In this document: piece by piece, positions 51,214 to 59,939 of the stretch
How positions within the stretch are numbered: position 1 is the first letter of the stretch
How the letters are laid out: the number at the start of each line of letters is the position of its first letter
Assembly: GCA_018660685.1 (NCBI GenBank)
Contig: JABJJW010000024.1
Span: forward strand, 1 to 64,000
Length of the DNA stretch: 64,000 nt
Reading direction: 5' to 3'
DNA from: Flavobacteriales bacterium
GTDB taxonomy: Bacteria > Bacteroidota > Bacteroidia > Flavobacteriales_G > Salibacteraceae
Made by a program: the position numbers and the translations under genes
The notes under the pieces: model-generated
Seen by the model: only the letters and a program-made list of their open reading frames with translations
Database searches by the model: none
Told to the model about the DNA's origin: nothing

Positions 51214-52618
51214 CATTCCGTACTTTAATTATTTGAGCCATCAACTCACCTTCAGAAACCACATGGTTCCTTACGTATGCTGTTCCTCTCATATTCACTA
51301 ATCCGCGCCGCACTGGGCCTAATAATTCTAACTTGAAAATCAAGGTATCTCCAGGAACCACTTTTCGCTTGAATTTCACTTTATCTATTTTGACAAAGAG
51401 TGTCTCATAGTTCCAAGGATCTTCTATTTGACTCAGAATGAGGATGCCGCCGGTTTGAGCCATAGCTTCAATTTGAAGAACTCCGGGCATGACTGGGTTT
51501 CCGGGGAAATGACCCTGAAAAAATTCCTCGTTCATGGTGACGTTTTTAATGCCTACCACGTAACCTTCACCCATTTCAATGACCTTGTCAATCAACAAGA
51601 ATGGATAGCGGTGTGGAAGCATTTCACTGATCTCGGTGATCCCATAAATAGCATCTGCATTCAGATCAAATTCTGGAGCTGATTTAGTTTCTTTCTTGAT
51701 TAGATCCTTGAGCATTTTACCAAACGCAACATTGGTCGTATGACCTGGTCTCGCCGCTAGAATATGTCCTTGAATTGGTTTTCCGATCAGTGCAAGGTCT
51801 CCGACAATGTCCAATAACTTATGTCGAGCAGGTTCATTTTGAAAATGTAGTTTGACATTGTTTAAAATGCCAATTTCAGCAACTTCTAATTCTGATTTGT
51901 CTCGATGGAATGTAGCTGCAAGTCGATCCTTGTCTTCTTCGCTAATTTCCGAAGTGTCTTGGTCCACCATAACGATGGCATTGTCCACATCTCCGCCTTT
52001 AATGAGTCCATTATTCACCAATTGCATCAATTCGCGGAGGAATACGAACGTTCGGCATCGACTGAATTCATCCTTGAATTCAGAAATCTTATACATGCTG
52101 GCATGCTGAGTCCCAAGTAGGGGAGATCGATAATCAACCATTACCGTTATTCGATAATCCGGTGATGGAACAGCAAGCATTTCTACTTCACGCTCAGGAT
52201 CTTCGAACGTGATGTTCTCCTTGAGAATGAAGTATTCTTTCTCAATGTCTTGCTCAACGATACCGGCTTTCTCAATTGCTTCTACGAAAAACTTCGAACT
52301 ACCGTCGAGAATTGGAATTTCTGGACCATCAAGTTCTATAAGGGCATTGTCCACACCCATTCCCATGAGGGCTGCCAGAACATGCTCAGTGGTATGGACT
52401 TCAGAGTTTCCAACTCCCAGCGAAGTGCCTCGCCGAGTGCTGATTACGTTGTCGACGTCTGCTCTAATAAGCTCAGATCCTTCAATGTCGACTCGTTTAA
52501 AGTTATACCATGAATCGGGCTCCGATGGATGCACAGTCATGGTGGTTTGTTTTCCAGTATGAAGGCCAACGCCCTCCACCGTGAAGGATGATTTTAAGGT
52601 TTTCTGCTTTTCAGCCAT
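51182..52618 (-). CDS. lpxC: Bifunctional LpxC deacetylase / FabZ dehydratase
   Basis: 478-residue fusion found in Bacteroidota. Residues 1-300 are LpxC, the zinc enzyme that commits lipid A synthesis (VEGVGLHTGKQ, HTTEHVLAAL, HKLLDIVGDLALIG with the Zn and catalytic residues). Residues from about 325 are FabZ, 3-hydroxyacyl-ACP dehydratase (LPHRYPFLLIDKV, GHFPGNPVMPGVLQIEAMAQ with the His-Glu pair). The fusion may balance lipid A against fatty acid synthesis, as both use 3-hydroxyacyl-ACP. I take ATG 52618 because the frame from 52702 begins inside lpxD and lacks homology; the overlap with lpxD is then 8 bp. Confidence 0.95.
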   Translation of the reverse strand: MAEKQKTLKSSFTVEGVGLHTGKQTTMTVHPSEPDSWYNFKRVDIEGSELIRADVDNVISTRRGTSLGVGNSEVHTTEHVLAALMGMGVDNALIELDGPEIPILDGSSKFFVEAIEKAGIVEQDIEKEYFILKENITFEDPEREVEMLAVPSPDYRITVMVDYRSPLLGTQHASMYKISEFKDEFSRCRTFVFLRELMQLVNNGLIKGGDVDNAIVMVDQDTSEISEEDKDRLAATFHRDKSELEVAEIGILNNVKLHFQNEPARHKLLDIVGDLALIGKPIQGHILAARPGHTTNVAFGKMLKDLIKKETKSAPEFDLNADAIYGITEISEMLPHRYPFLLIDKVIEMGEGYVVGIKNVTMNEEFFQGHFPGNPVMPGVLQIEAMAQTGGILILSQIEDPWNYETLFVKIDKVKFKRKVVPGDTLIFKLELLGPVRRGLVNMRGTAYVRNHVVSEGELMAQIIKVRNDERVKSQHSS

Positions 52619-53642
52619 CGTCTTTGCTTTTGGTTTGCTCGACCGCTTCGGCGATTTTATGAAGATTCCTGAAATGTACGTAGGATCGTTTGAAGTCCCC
52701 AATGAACATGGCCGGAGAGCCTTGGACGATCATACCTTCTTTAGTTATGCTATTTCCGATTCCAGACTGCGCGGCAATTTTGACACCGTCTGCGATTGTG
52801 AGATGGCCAACAATTCCGACTTGACCGCCAATCATACAATTCTTTCCAATTTTAGTCGACCCGGCAATTCCTGTTTGGGCCGCAATAACCGTGCTCTCAC
52901 CGATTTCAACGTTGTGTGCAATCTGGATGAGATTGTCCAATTTGACACCTTTTCCAATGCGAGTGCTTCCTAAGGTTGCTCGGTCGATGGTGGTATTCGA
53001 ACCGATTTCAACATGATCTTCCAAAATGACATTTCCAAGATGAACCACTTTGTGATATTCATTTTGGGCATTCGGTGCAAATCCGAATCCATCTCCTCCG
53101 ATAATCGCTCCGGGTTGAATAGTGCAAGAAGCGCCAATGACACAACGTTCTCCAACTCTAACATTTTCATGAAGAAGAGACCCAGAACCGACTTGTGCAT
53201 CCTTCCCAATGATCGAACCAGCACCGATTACACATTCACTTTCGATAATCGCTCCAGCGTTCACAACGGCCATCGCACCGACATGTGCAGAATCGTCAAT
53301 TACCGCTCCTTTTTCAATTACGGCAGAATCAGAAATTCCCGGAGCTGGCTTCTGCATTTGAGCATAAGACTCCATGAGTTTTGAAAATGCCAGACGCGCA
53401 TCATCCACTCTAATGAGGGTGAGGTTTTCAGGGAGATCTTTTTCAGCTTCAAAATCATTTGATACAATGACCACGGACGATTTTGAAGAGTAGATGTGTT
53501 CTGTGTAGGCTGGGTTTGCAAGGAAAGACAGAGTTTGAGACTTCCCTGCCTCAATGGGACTCAGGTCTTTAACGGTTGCGTCTGAATCGCCTACAACCTC
53601 GCCACCGAGCATTTCTGCTATCTGTCCTGCTTTAAACTCCAT
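52611..53642 (-). CDS. lpxD: UDP-3-O-acylglucosamine N-acyltransferase
   Basis: 343 residues, full length. It adds the second acyl chain to the lipid A precursor. The N-terminal UDP-sugar domain (MEFKAGQIAEMLGG, LSFLANPAYTEHIYSS) is followed by a hexapeptide-repeat helix with AHNVEIGESTVIAAQTGIAG around the catalytic His, and a C-terminal helix. It leads the operon lpxD-lpxC/fabZ-lpxA-ABC, with a good promoter 20 nt before its ATG. A shorter paralogue lies at 35524. Confidence 0.96.
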   Translation of the reverse strand: MEFKAGQIAEMLGGEVVGDSDATVKDLSPIEAGKSQTLSFLANPAYTEHIYSSKSSVVIVSNDFEAEKDLPENLTLIRVDDARLAFSKLMESYAQMQKPAPGISDSAVIEKGAVIDDSAHVGAMAVVNAGAIIESECVIGAGSIIGKDAQVGSGSLLHENVRVGERCVIGASCTIQPGAIIGGDGFGFAPNAQNEYHKVVHLGNVILEDHVEIGSNTTIDRATLGSTRIGKGVKLDNLIQIAHNVEIGESTVIAAQTGIAGSTKIGKNCMIGGQVGIVGHLTIADGVKIAAQSGIGNSITKEGMIVQGSPAMFIGDFKRSYVHFRNLHKIAEAVEQTKSKDDG

Positions 53643-53662
53643 CGAGATAGGTTAAATCCGCG

Positions 53663-53696
53663 CAAAGGTATATCAAGGCTCCGCACGCATGGTCAA
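53663..53696 (-). promoter_or_regulatory. Promoter of the lpxD-lpxC/fabZ-lpxA operon
   Basis: On the minus strand TTG (53696-53694), a 23-nt spacer and TACCTTTG (53670-53663) fit the Bacteroidota form. The ATG at 53642 is 20 nt downstream. Confidence 0.55.
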
Positions 53697-53752
53697 AAGT
53701 AGATGTCTCTTACTTTGAACTTTCGAACTTAAGCCCTATTTATTAACACAAT

Positions 53753-54991
53753 CTAGACGTTGAGAAAGGTGGGATAGTATAGGTAGTTCTTGGTTTCTTG
53801 CGCTTCAAGTGAAGAAAATCTAAAAATGCTCGCCGCATTCGAGATATCTTGTACCGATCCGTCCTTGTACAGTACAGTGATTCTCTCACTTTCTGGATTG
53901 TAGGCCGTATTGGAGAGGCTATTTTGGAAGAGTAAGTATGATGCTTCCTCTTTTGACCAATTTAATTCTTTAGCGACTTCTTCCCTAAGTTCATCAATAA
54001 CTGCTTGATCTAGTGGGTGTTCAAGCAGTTTGACCTTCAAAAGTTTTCTATTAATTAGACGCTCGCACAATTCGCCAAGCACTTTGTCATCACTCTTGAT
54101 CCATTGTTTAATGGAAGAGAAGATATCGTAGTCATCTAACTTGAGGAAATGAGAGAGCCAACTCGTGTCTGAGGCCTCTAAATTCTTTCCTTCGAGAAAA
54201 TACCTCAGCGATCCGGATGCCCAGAGGTCGACGCCATCTCTAAACTGTTCTTTCGCCCTGATTAAAATCTGCATGAGCAAGAACTCTGCACTGACAACCG
54301 TCTTGTGGAGGTACACCTGCCAATACATAAGTCGTCTCGCAATTAGAAACTTCTCAAGTGAATAAAGTCCTTTTGCTTCTACAGCAAGCTCACCATCATG
54401 AACGGCAAGCATTTTAATAATTCGTTCTGAACCAATTACGCCTTCCGATACTCCAGTGAAAAAACTATCCCTTTTCAAGTAGTCCAGTCGATCCGTATCA
54501 AGTTGACTGCTTACGAGTTGGTGTAAGAACTTCTTTGGGTGTTGACCACTAAATATGGAAATAGCCAGATTGAGTTCACCATTAAATTCATCATTTAATT
54601 CCTTCATGATGGTCAGTCCAATGCGCTCATGATCTATTCCTCTAACGATGGTGTTTTCCAGTGCATGGCTGAATGGGCCATGTCCGATATCATGCAATAG
54701 GATGGCTGCCTTTGAGGCTTGTTCTTCTTCTGGAGTAATCTCTATCCCCTTCGCCCTCAATACGTTGATTGCGCTCCGCATGAGGTTCATCGCTCCCAGT
54801 GCGTGCTGAAATCGACTGTGGTTTGCACCACCATAAACCAAGTTCGTGAGTCCGAGTTGACTGATTCGTCTGAGCCGCTGGAAGTACGGATGTTCGATCA
54901 ATTTGAAAATCAATGAATCTTGGATCGAAATAAAACCGTAAATCGGATCGTTAAAAGTCTTTAGTGAATTCGCTTTGGGTTGGATGTCCAC
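53753..54991 (-). CDS. HD-domain phosphohydrolase (dGTPase-like)
   Basis: 412-residue metal-dependent hydrolase of the HD superfamily. HSRFQHALGAMNL (first His), LLHDIGHGPFSH (the HD pair and next His) and TDRLDYLKRD (last Asp) are the metal ligands in order. The type resembles YwfO/dGTPase-like proteins that remove triphosphate from dGTP or related nucleotides, but the substrate is not certain. The longest frame (TTG 55042) runs 15 bp into porX; GTG 54991 starts MDIQPKANSLKTF and lies below a promoter box at 55010-55017, so it is preferred. The C-terminal half is helical without a known domain. Confidence 0.9.
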   Translation of the reverse strand: MDIQPKANSLKTFNDPIYGFISIQDSLIFKLIEHPYFQRLRRISQLGLTNLVYGGANHSRFQHALGAMNLMRSAINVLRAKGIEITPEEEQASKAAILLHDIGHGPFSHALENTIVRGIDHERIGLTIMKELNDEFNGELNLAISIFSGQHPKKFLHQLVSSQLDTDRLDYLKRDSFFTGVSEGVIGSERIIKMLAVHDGELAVEAKGLYSLEKFLIARRLMYWQVYLHKTVVSAEFLLMQILIRAKEQFRDGVDLWASGSLRYFLEGKNLEASDTSWLSHFLKLDDYDIFSSIKQWIKSDDKVLGELCERLINRKLLKVKLLEHPLDQAVIDELREEVAKELNWSKEEASYLLFQNSLSNTAYNPESERITVLYKDGSVQDISNAASIFRFSSLEAQETKNYLYYPTFLNV

Positions 54992-55005
54992 CGAGTCTAC
55001 CTTTG
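54975..55005 (+). promoter_or_regulatory. porX promoter
   Basis: TTG (54975-54977), a 20-nt spacer and TACCTTTG (54998-55005) fit TTG-N(17-23)-TAnnTTTG. The porX ATG is 22 nt downstream. The promoter lies across the start of the divergent HD gene. Confidence 0.6.
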
Positions 55006-55009
55006 AGCA

Positions 55010-55042
55010 CGAAGATAAACGCAACTTATGAGCAACGAACAA
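55010..55042 (-). promoter_or_regulatory. Promoter of the HD hydrolase gene
   Basis: On the minus strand TTG (55042-55040), a 22-nt spacer and TATCTTCG (55017-55010), one mismatch to TAnnTTTG. The -33 element lies within the porX coding start. The GTG at 54991 is 18 nt downstream. Confidence 0.45.
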
Positions 55043-56584
55043 GTCCGCATTCTGTGGGCAGATGACGAAATAGATCTATTAAAACCACACATTCTTTTTC
55101 TTGAGAATAAGGGCTACGAAGTAAAAGCAGTAAATTCTGGTGTCGAGGCAGTGGAAGCTTTTGATGAAGAAATATTCGACATTTTATTTCTGGATGAAAA
55201 CATGCCTGGATTGAGTGGGTTGGAAGTACTCGCGCGTGTCAAAAACAAAAGGCCCAACGTCCCGGTAATAATGATTACCAAAAGCGAAGAAGAGAGCATT
55301 ATGGAAGATGCCATCGGTTCCAAAATCTCAGACTATCTCATCAAACCAGTGAATCCTAATCAGATCCTGTTGAGTCTGAAGAAGAATTTGGATAGCAAGC
55401 GTCTTGTGAGTGAAAAAACAACTTCTGGCTATCAACAAGAATTTCGTGAGATTGGGATGAGACTCAATGATCCTCTCGATTGGGAAGAGTGGACGGATCT
55501 CTATGGGCAAATTGCGAAATGGGATATAGAGCTTCAAAAGAGCGGAGATCCAAGCATGCAAGAAATTCTGAGCATGCAAAAGGACGAGGCCAATGTTCAG
55601 TTCAGTAAGTTTATTCAAGACAATTATCTGGATTGGCTTAATGGTGCTGAATCAAGGCCGGAAATGTCACACACGGTCTTTAAAAATTGGATTGCACCAG
55701 AGTTAAAAGAAGGGAAGCCAACATTTTTAATTGTGATCGATAACCTGCGTATTGATCAATGGCACATGATCAAAGACATTATTGGGGAAGATTTTAGGAT
55801 TGATGAGGAGAGAACTTATTACAGTATTCTACCGACGGCTACTCAGTATGCTAGAAACGCACTATTTAGTGGACTCCTTCCGAATGAAATTCGAAAAAGA
55901 CATCCAGAGCTTTGGGTAGATGAAGAGGAAGAAGGCGGAAAGAACAACCATGAGGAAGCCATGATGGTTGAACAGCTTAAGAGGCTAGGTAAGAATATGA
56001 AGCACAGCTACTCTAAAATCACGAACCTCAATTTTGGTAAGAAGGTGAGCGAGAATTTGCACACTTTGGCCGGAAATGACCTTAACGCCATTGTCTACAA
56101 TTTCGTTGACATGCTGAGTCACGCTCGAACAGAAATGGAGGTTATTCGTGAATTGGCTGATGACGAAGCAGCATATCGTTCGTTGACCCTCAGTTGGTTT
56201 GAACACTCCACTCTAAGGGAGATCATGCAAGGCATCCGGGACATGGGCGCAAAAATGATCATCACGACAGATCACGGAACGGTACACGTTAAGCATCCAA
56301 TAAAGGTCGTAGGAGATCGAAATACAAATACCAATTTGAGGTATAAAACCGGTAGAAATCTCAACTACAAAGCGAAAGAGGTCTTTGAGGTGATCAATCC
56401 GGATGATGCATTCTTACCGAGAACTAACGTGAGTAGTCGCTATATTTTCGCGAAGAACACTGACTTCTTTGCATACCCAAACAATTACAATTACTACGTG
56501 AAGTACTACCGTGATACATTCCAACATGGAGGTATTTCTTTAGAGGAGGTCGTCATTCCGTTCGCGATTTGTACGCCTAAATAG
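55028..56584 (+). CDS. porX: PorX-type response regulator with PglZ phosphatase domain
   Basis: 518 residues: a receiver domain (1-125, with Asp56 in LFLDENMPG and Lys106 in LIKPVNP), a helical linker, and a C-terminal PglZ/alkaline phosphatase-like domain (about 215-510, LIVIDNLRIDQW and TTDHGTVHVKHP as metal-site segments). PorX controls T9SS genes together with the kinase PorY and the sigma factor SigP in Porphyromonas, and its PglZ domain hydrolyses cyclic and linear oligonucleotides (established for PorX). No PorY-like kinase is in this window. tsaE follows 41 bp later. Confidence 0.95.
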   Translation: MSNEQVRILWADDEIDLLKPHILFLENKGYEVKAVNSGVEAVEAFDEEIFDILFLDENMPGLSGLEVLARVKNKRPNVPVIMITKSEEESIMEDAIGSKISDYLIKPVNPNQILLSLKKNLDSKRLVSEKTTSGYQQEFREIGMRLNDPLDWEEWTDLYGQIAKWDIELQKSGDPSMQEILSMQKDEANVQFSKFIQDNYLDWLNGAESRPEMSHTVFKNWIAPELKEGKPTFLIVIDNLRIDQWHMIKDIIGEDFRIDEERTYYSILPTATQYARNALFSGLLPNEIRKRHPELWVDEEEEGGKNNHEEAMMVEQLKRLGKNMKHSYSKITNLNFGKKVSENLHTLAGNDLNAIVYNFVDMLSHARTEMEVIRELADDEAAYRSLTLSWFEHSTLREIMQGIRDMGAKMIITTDHGTVHVKHPIKVVGDRNTNTNLRYKTGRNLNYKAKEVFEVINPDDAFLPRTNVSSRYIFAKNTDFFAYPNNYNYYVKYYRDTFQHGGISLEEVVIPFAICTPK

Positions 56585-56625
56585 TAAGAGGCTAGAATAA
56601 GGATATTTGTAGGGCAAACCAGCAA

Positions 56626-57057
56626 ATGATCTACCATCTTAGCATAGGAAAGCCTGACCAAGTAGAAGAGCTTACGAAGCTGATTCACCGATTGAGTAGT
56701 GAATTCCAAATCTTCTGCTTTCAAGGAGAAATGGGATCTGGTAAAACCACTTACATCAAGTCCATTTGTTCAGCCTTCGGAGTTGATGATGGTGAAATGA
56801 GCAGCCCTTCATTTGCAATCGTGAATGAATACTCTGGTCAAAATGCTCGGGTCTTTTACCATTTCGACTTGGATAGAATAGAGGACCCTTCCGAACTGCT
56901 TCATATCGGGTGGGAGGATTACCTTACGTCAAACAACCTTATCTTTATAGAATGGCCCGAAAAGGCCATGTCACTTATTCCGGAAGATGCTGTTATCATT
57001 CGGATCGGTCATGAAAGTGACGTTGAACTCAGAACGCTCGAAATAACCACACTATGA
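56626..57057 (+). CDS. tsaE: tRNA threonylcarbamoyladenosine biosynthesis protein TsaE
   Basis: 143-residue P-loop ATPase required with TsaB and TsaD to make t6A37 in tRNAs. GEMGSGKTT (34-42) is the Walker A motif, SSPSFAIVNEY the switch I-like part and FYHFDLDRIEDP and FIEWPEKA the conserved ends. Its stop overlaps the start of the alanine dehydrogenase gene by four bases (ATGA). Confidence 0.95.
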   Translation: MIYHLSIGKPDQVEELTKLIHRLSSEFQIFCFQGEMGSGKTTYIKSICSAFGVDDGEMSSPSFAIVNEYSGQNARVFYHFDLDRIEDPSELLHIGWEDYLTSNNLIFIEWPEKAMSLIPEDAVIIRIGHESDVELRTLEITTL

Positions 57058-58271
57058 GTTTTTCAAAAGAAACCCAACGAGAACTTTCTCAATCAGCAAT
57101 GATTTTGCCACAAGAGCAAATGAAAAGAGGAGGGGTCAAATCAAAAAAACTCTTCATTGGAATCCCCAAAGAAGTTTCCATGCAGGAAAACCGAGTCGGC
57201 CTCGTTCCAGAGGCGGTTCAGCTACTTGTGAATAATGGCCACCGTGTCGCTGTTGAAACCGGAGCCGGTGAAAATTCAAATTTTTCAGACAATGAGTACA
57301 GTGAATCAGGGGCTGATATCGCTTACTCCACCAAAGATGTTTATGAAGCGGAACTGATTCTCAAGGTTGAACCAATTTCAGAAGAAGAAAGAGAATTTTT
57401 GAAGCCGAAGCAAGTACTCATTTCGGCGATGCAACTGAACGTACAGCCAAAGAACTACATCAAGAAGTTGATGGATAAAAAAGTCACGGCGATCGCCTGG
57501 GACTACATTGCTGATGAAGCTGGTTCTCTCCCAATTGTTAGAAGCATGGGTGAAATTGCAGGGACGACAGCAATTCTGAACGCCGCTGAATACCTCAATA
57601 ACCTAAAAGGTCAAGGCATAATGCTAGGCGGAATTACTGGTGTTCCGCCAACCCAAGTAGTAATTTTGGGCGCCGGAACAGTCGGTGAATATGCTGCGAA
57701 CGCCGCTTTGGGATTAGGCGCAGATGTTAGAGTATTCGATAATTCAATAACTCGTCTTCGAAGATTGCAACACAGTGTAGCTCATCGAATTTCTACTTCC
57801 ACTTTGCAGCCTAAAGTCCTACACAAAGCATTGATGAGAGCTGATGTTGTGATCGGCGCAATCCGAAGTAACACAGGAAGGACACCCTGTGTGGTCACAG
57901 AAGAAATGGTACGGAACATGAAAGCAGGTTCGGTCATCGTCGATGTGAGTATTGATCAAGGTGGCTGCTTCGAAACGAGTAAGGTGACAACGCATAACGA
58001 TCCGACCTATGAGGTTCACGACATCATCCATTATTGTGTCCCAAATATGACTTCCCTTGTCAGCCGAACCGCGTCCAATGCTTTGAGCAATGTAGTCGGG
58101 CCACTTGTGCTTCAAATGGGGGATGAAGGCGGCATTGAAAATATGATTCGCAATCATCAAGGAATTCAAAATGGAGTTTACCTATACAATGGAACACTAA
58201 CCAACCGATACTTAGGAGAGTCATTGAAATTGCCGTTTAAAGACTTAAAACTTCTGCTAGCGGCTTTTTAA
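57054..58271 (+). CDS. ald: Alanine dehydrogenase
   Basis: 405-residue enzyme of the alanine dehydrogenase/transhydrogenase family; it interconverts L-alanine and pyruvate with NAD+. IGIPKEVSMQENRVGLVPEAV begins the core after a 30-residue extension, ILGAGTVGEYAANAALGLGA is the NAD-binding Rossmann turn, and VDVSIDQGGCFET carries the conserved Asp. The catalytic His of M. tuberculosis Ald (its residue 96 in a YLHLA segment) seems to be replaced by Gln in ISAMQLN, as far as I recall a common trait of the Bacteroidota group. The gene is coupled to tsaE. Confidence 0.92.
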   Translation: MSFSKETQRELSQSAMILPQEQMKRGGVKSKKLFIGIPKEVSMQENRVGLVPEAVQLLVNNGHRVAVETGAGENSNFSDNEYSESGADIAYSTKDVYEAELILKVEPISEEEREFLKPKQVLISAMQLNVQPKNYIKKLMDKKVTAIAWDYIADEAGSLPIVRSMGEIAGTTAILNAAEYLNNLKGQGIMLGGITGVPPTQVVILGAGTVGEYAANAALGLGADVRVFDNSITRLRRLQHSVAHRISTSTLQPKVLHKALMRADVVIGAIRSNTGRTPCVVTEEMVRNMKAGSVIVDVSIDQGGCFETSKVTTHNDPTYEVHDIIHYCVPNMTSLVSRTASNALSNVVGPLVLQMGDEGGIENMIRNHQGIQNGVYLYNGTLTNRYLGESLKLPFKDLKLLLAAF

Positions 58272-58651
58272 TAGGTTAATCAGAAGGTCAGATAATCAGG
58301 AAAATGAGAAATTTTCATCTGTTACTGGACATCGTTTTTTGGAGGAAGAAAATCTCCTGGTCTATTGAGGGGTGATGATTTTGGAAAAGAATTTCAGCTA
58401 TATAAAGTAAGCGGTGGTTGGAACTCAGCGAATCCCTAAGAAAGCGGAAATATGTTCTTTATCAGGTCTTTCAAGACTCGAGAGAATTTCATCGCGACCT
58501 CAAATTATTCTTTGAGTGTGTTGGCTTCAATTCCCCAATTAATTAGGGAACTTGAATTCTACGACCAGAGTTAATCTCGGAATCTCCTAATCAACACATC
58601 TTTTCATTTCCTAATTGACTAATCAACTAATCAACTAATCTCCTAATTGAA
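58272..58651. other. Noncoding stretch with palindrome and CTAATCAA-type repeats
   Basis: No gene is visible. A near-perfect palindrome TTCCCCAATTAATTAGGGAA lies at 58531-58550 (one mismatch), and from about 58585 to 58656 short words CTAATCAA, CTAATTGA and CTAATCTC repeat several times in both orientations. No T-run follows the palindrome, so it is not a classical terminator for ald. Confidence 0.6.
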
Positions 58652-58656
58652 TTAGT
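58585..58656. repeat. Cluster of short CTAATCAA/CTAATTGA repeats
   Basis: At least six related octamers with forward and inverted forms (for example CTAATTGACTAATCAACTAA at 58611-58630). The mix of direct and inverted words could fold into several hairpins or bind a protein, or be a slippage product. Confidence 0.6.
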
Positions 58657-59212
58657 TTTCCATCACTCGAGGTAGAGCGAGCGATCCCTCTTTCATTGCA
58701 TTGTATTGCTTGGCAAGGTGAGCCATCATTTTGGAGATGCTCTGGACTGCGTCTTGAGTAGCTTCTGACACTTCTCTCTTCTTTAGCTTCAATACCAAAA
58801 CGCCGAAAAGTCCATTCAAAGCTGCTTCCACTTCACTTCGAGCTTCTCCCTGTGTCTTTAGCTTGAGTGCGTCTAAATTGGGTTGCGCTTCGGCAACCAG
58901 TTTTTGATAGGCCTTATCCTGGTACACAGTCAATAAGCTTTGATGCAAGAATGTGAGCTCAGTGACCAATTCGGTTAGCTCAGACAGATGCCCTTTTTGC
59001 TTGATTCGTTCGCCCTGCATCGTTTTGACGAGCGTTTCATACCAAGTGCGCAATTCCCCTTTGGCCTTGCCGTTCATCGGAAAGGATCTAATGATGCCAT
59101 CCTCAATTAACTTCATATCAAGGTTCATCGAGCGAATCAATTCCTCGATATGCCACATGTAAAGTACATACTCTACAATGTTTGACTTTCGATATTTCCT
59201 TGCGATATACAT
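58652..59212 (-). CDS. DUF4924-like helical protein
   Basis: 186 residues, all helical, beginning MYIARKYRKSNIVEYVLYMW, which I recognise as the DUF4924 type found in Bacteroidota. No signal peptide or membrane helix is present, so it is cytoplasmic. LSELTELVTELTFLHQSLL and the KLKKREVSEATQDAVQSISK part are long amphipathic helices. The function is unknown. It starts directly at the end of the OmpH gene (one shared base), so the two are cotranscribed. Confidence 0.85.
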   Translation of the reverse strand: MYIARKYRKSNIVEYVLYMWHIEELIRSMNLDMKLIEDGIIRSFPMNGKAKGELRTWYETLVKTMQGERIKQKGHLSELTELVTELTFLHQSLLTVYQDKAYQKLVAEAQPNLDALKLKTQGEARSEVEAALNGLFGVLVLKLKKREVSEATQDAVQSISKMMAHLAKQYNAMKEGSLALPRVMEN

Positions 59213-59829
59213 TACTTGCTGGCTTCTAGCTGGGTTTGATCGTATTCCGAATTTAATTGCTCAATGACATCGTTGGTCACATCAAATGCTTCATTGATGT
59301 AAAGCAAATTACTGATGTCTCCATGAGCCATGACTATGTCGATGCCTTTGTCCGAAGAATATCCCTTCAACATATCCTTGATTACTTTGGTGTATTCCTC
59401 AAGCTTCCGCTCCTCACTCTGCATGAGCTGACTTTCCATGACCTGTTTTTGCTGCATCAGCTCTTGCTCTTTGGTTTGCAGTCTTCGTTGAAGAATTACC
59501 AAGGCTTCTTGGGATAGTGTGGCCGCTTCCCTCTGAGCATCTGTATAATCCTTTTCGAAGGCACTTACTTGCGCGTTGAATTGATTTTCAGACATGAGTC
59601 GTTCTTGAAGTAATTCCTCTTCTAACTCTTTGTACAACTTATAGTTTGAACGAATGCTGTCTGTATTGATGTAGGCAACAACGACTCCATTCGTTGAAGG
59701 AGTGAATTCTGGTTTCACCACTTCGGTCACTTCCTCATCCACGGTTGGAGATTCAGAAGATTCGGAGCAAGACACTGCCATCATTAATAAGATGGCAAGT
59801 ACTGAATAAAACGAAAGTGCTTTTCTCAT
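59212..59829 (-). CDS. OmpH/Skp-family periplasmic chaperone, lipoprotein form
   Basis: 205 residues with a signal ending AVSC (Cys21), so unlike Skp of E. coli it may be lipid-anchored. VVAYINTDSIRSNYKLYKEL is the start of the OmpH fold, followed by a long coiled coil (about 75-155, QREAATLSQEALVILQRRLQ and QQKQVMESQLMQSEERKLEE) that forms the trimeric tentacles in Skp, and the closing strand GIDIVMAHGDISNLLYI. It would hold unfolded outer-membrane proteins in the periplasm, in line with the SurA-like genes at 8231-12441. Confidence 0.92.
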   Translation of the reverse strand: MRKALSFYSVLAILLMMAVSCSESSESPTVDEEVTEVVKPEFTPSTNGVVVAYINTDSIRSNYKLYKELEEELLQERLMSENQFNAQVSAFEKDYTDAQREAATLSQEALVILQRRLQTKEQELMQQKQVMESQLMQSEERKLEEYTKVIKDMLKGYSSDKGIDIVMAHGDISNLLYINEAFDVTNDVIEQLNSEYDQTQLEASK

Positions 59830-59848
59830 TTGAACTATAATTCGACTG

Positions 59849-59882
59849 CGAAGATACTAAGCTGGTATTACGTTAAGCTCAA
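59849..59882 (-). promoter_or_regulatory. Promoter of the ompH-like gene
   Basis: On the minus strand TTG (59882-59880), a 23-nt spacer and TATCTTCG (59856-59849), one mismatch to TAnnTTTG. The ATG at 59829 is 19 nt downstream. Confidence 0.45.
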
Positions 59883-59894
59883 ACTATAGGGCAT

Positions 59895-59920
59895 AAAAAA
59901 AGTCCCGTTAAAACGGGACT
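59895..59920 (-). terminator. Intrinsic terminator of the SiaC-like gene
   Basis: AGTCCCGTT (59920-59912 on the minus strand) pairs with AACGGGACT (59909-59901) and is followed by a T7 run (59901-59895). It lies 20 bp after the stop of the SiaC-like gene and before the ompH promoter region. Confidence 0.85.
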
Positions 59921-59939
59921 TGTCCTCAATCCTTGGCGA

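Noticed and set aside
52581-52973. 130-codon plus-strand frame over the lpxD/lpxC junction
   Set aside because: Both lpxD and lpxC/fabZ are certain here; the frame has no start context or recognisable domain.
58585-58656. CRISPR array
   Set aside because: The repeats are only about eight bases long, without unique spacers of regular length and without cas genes.
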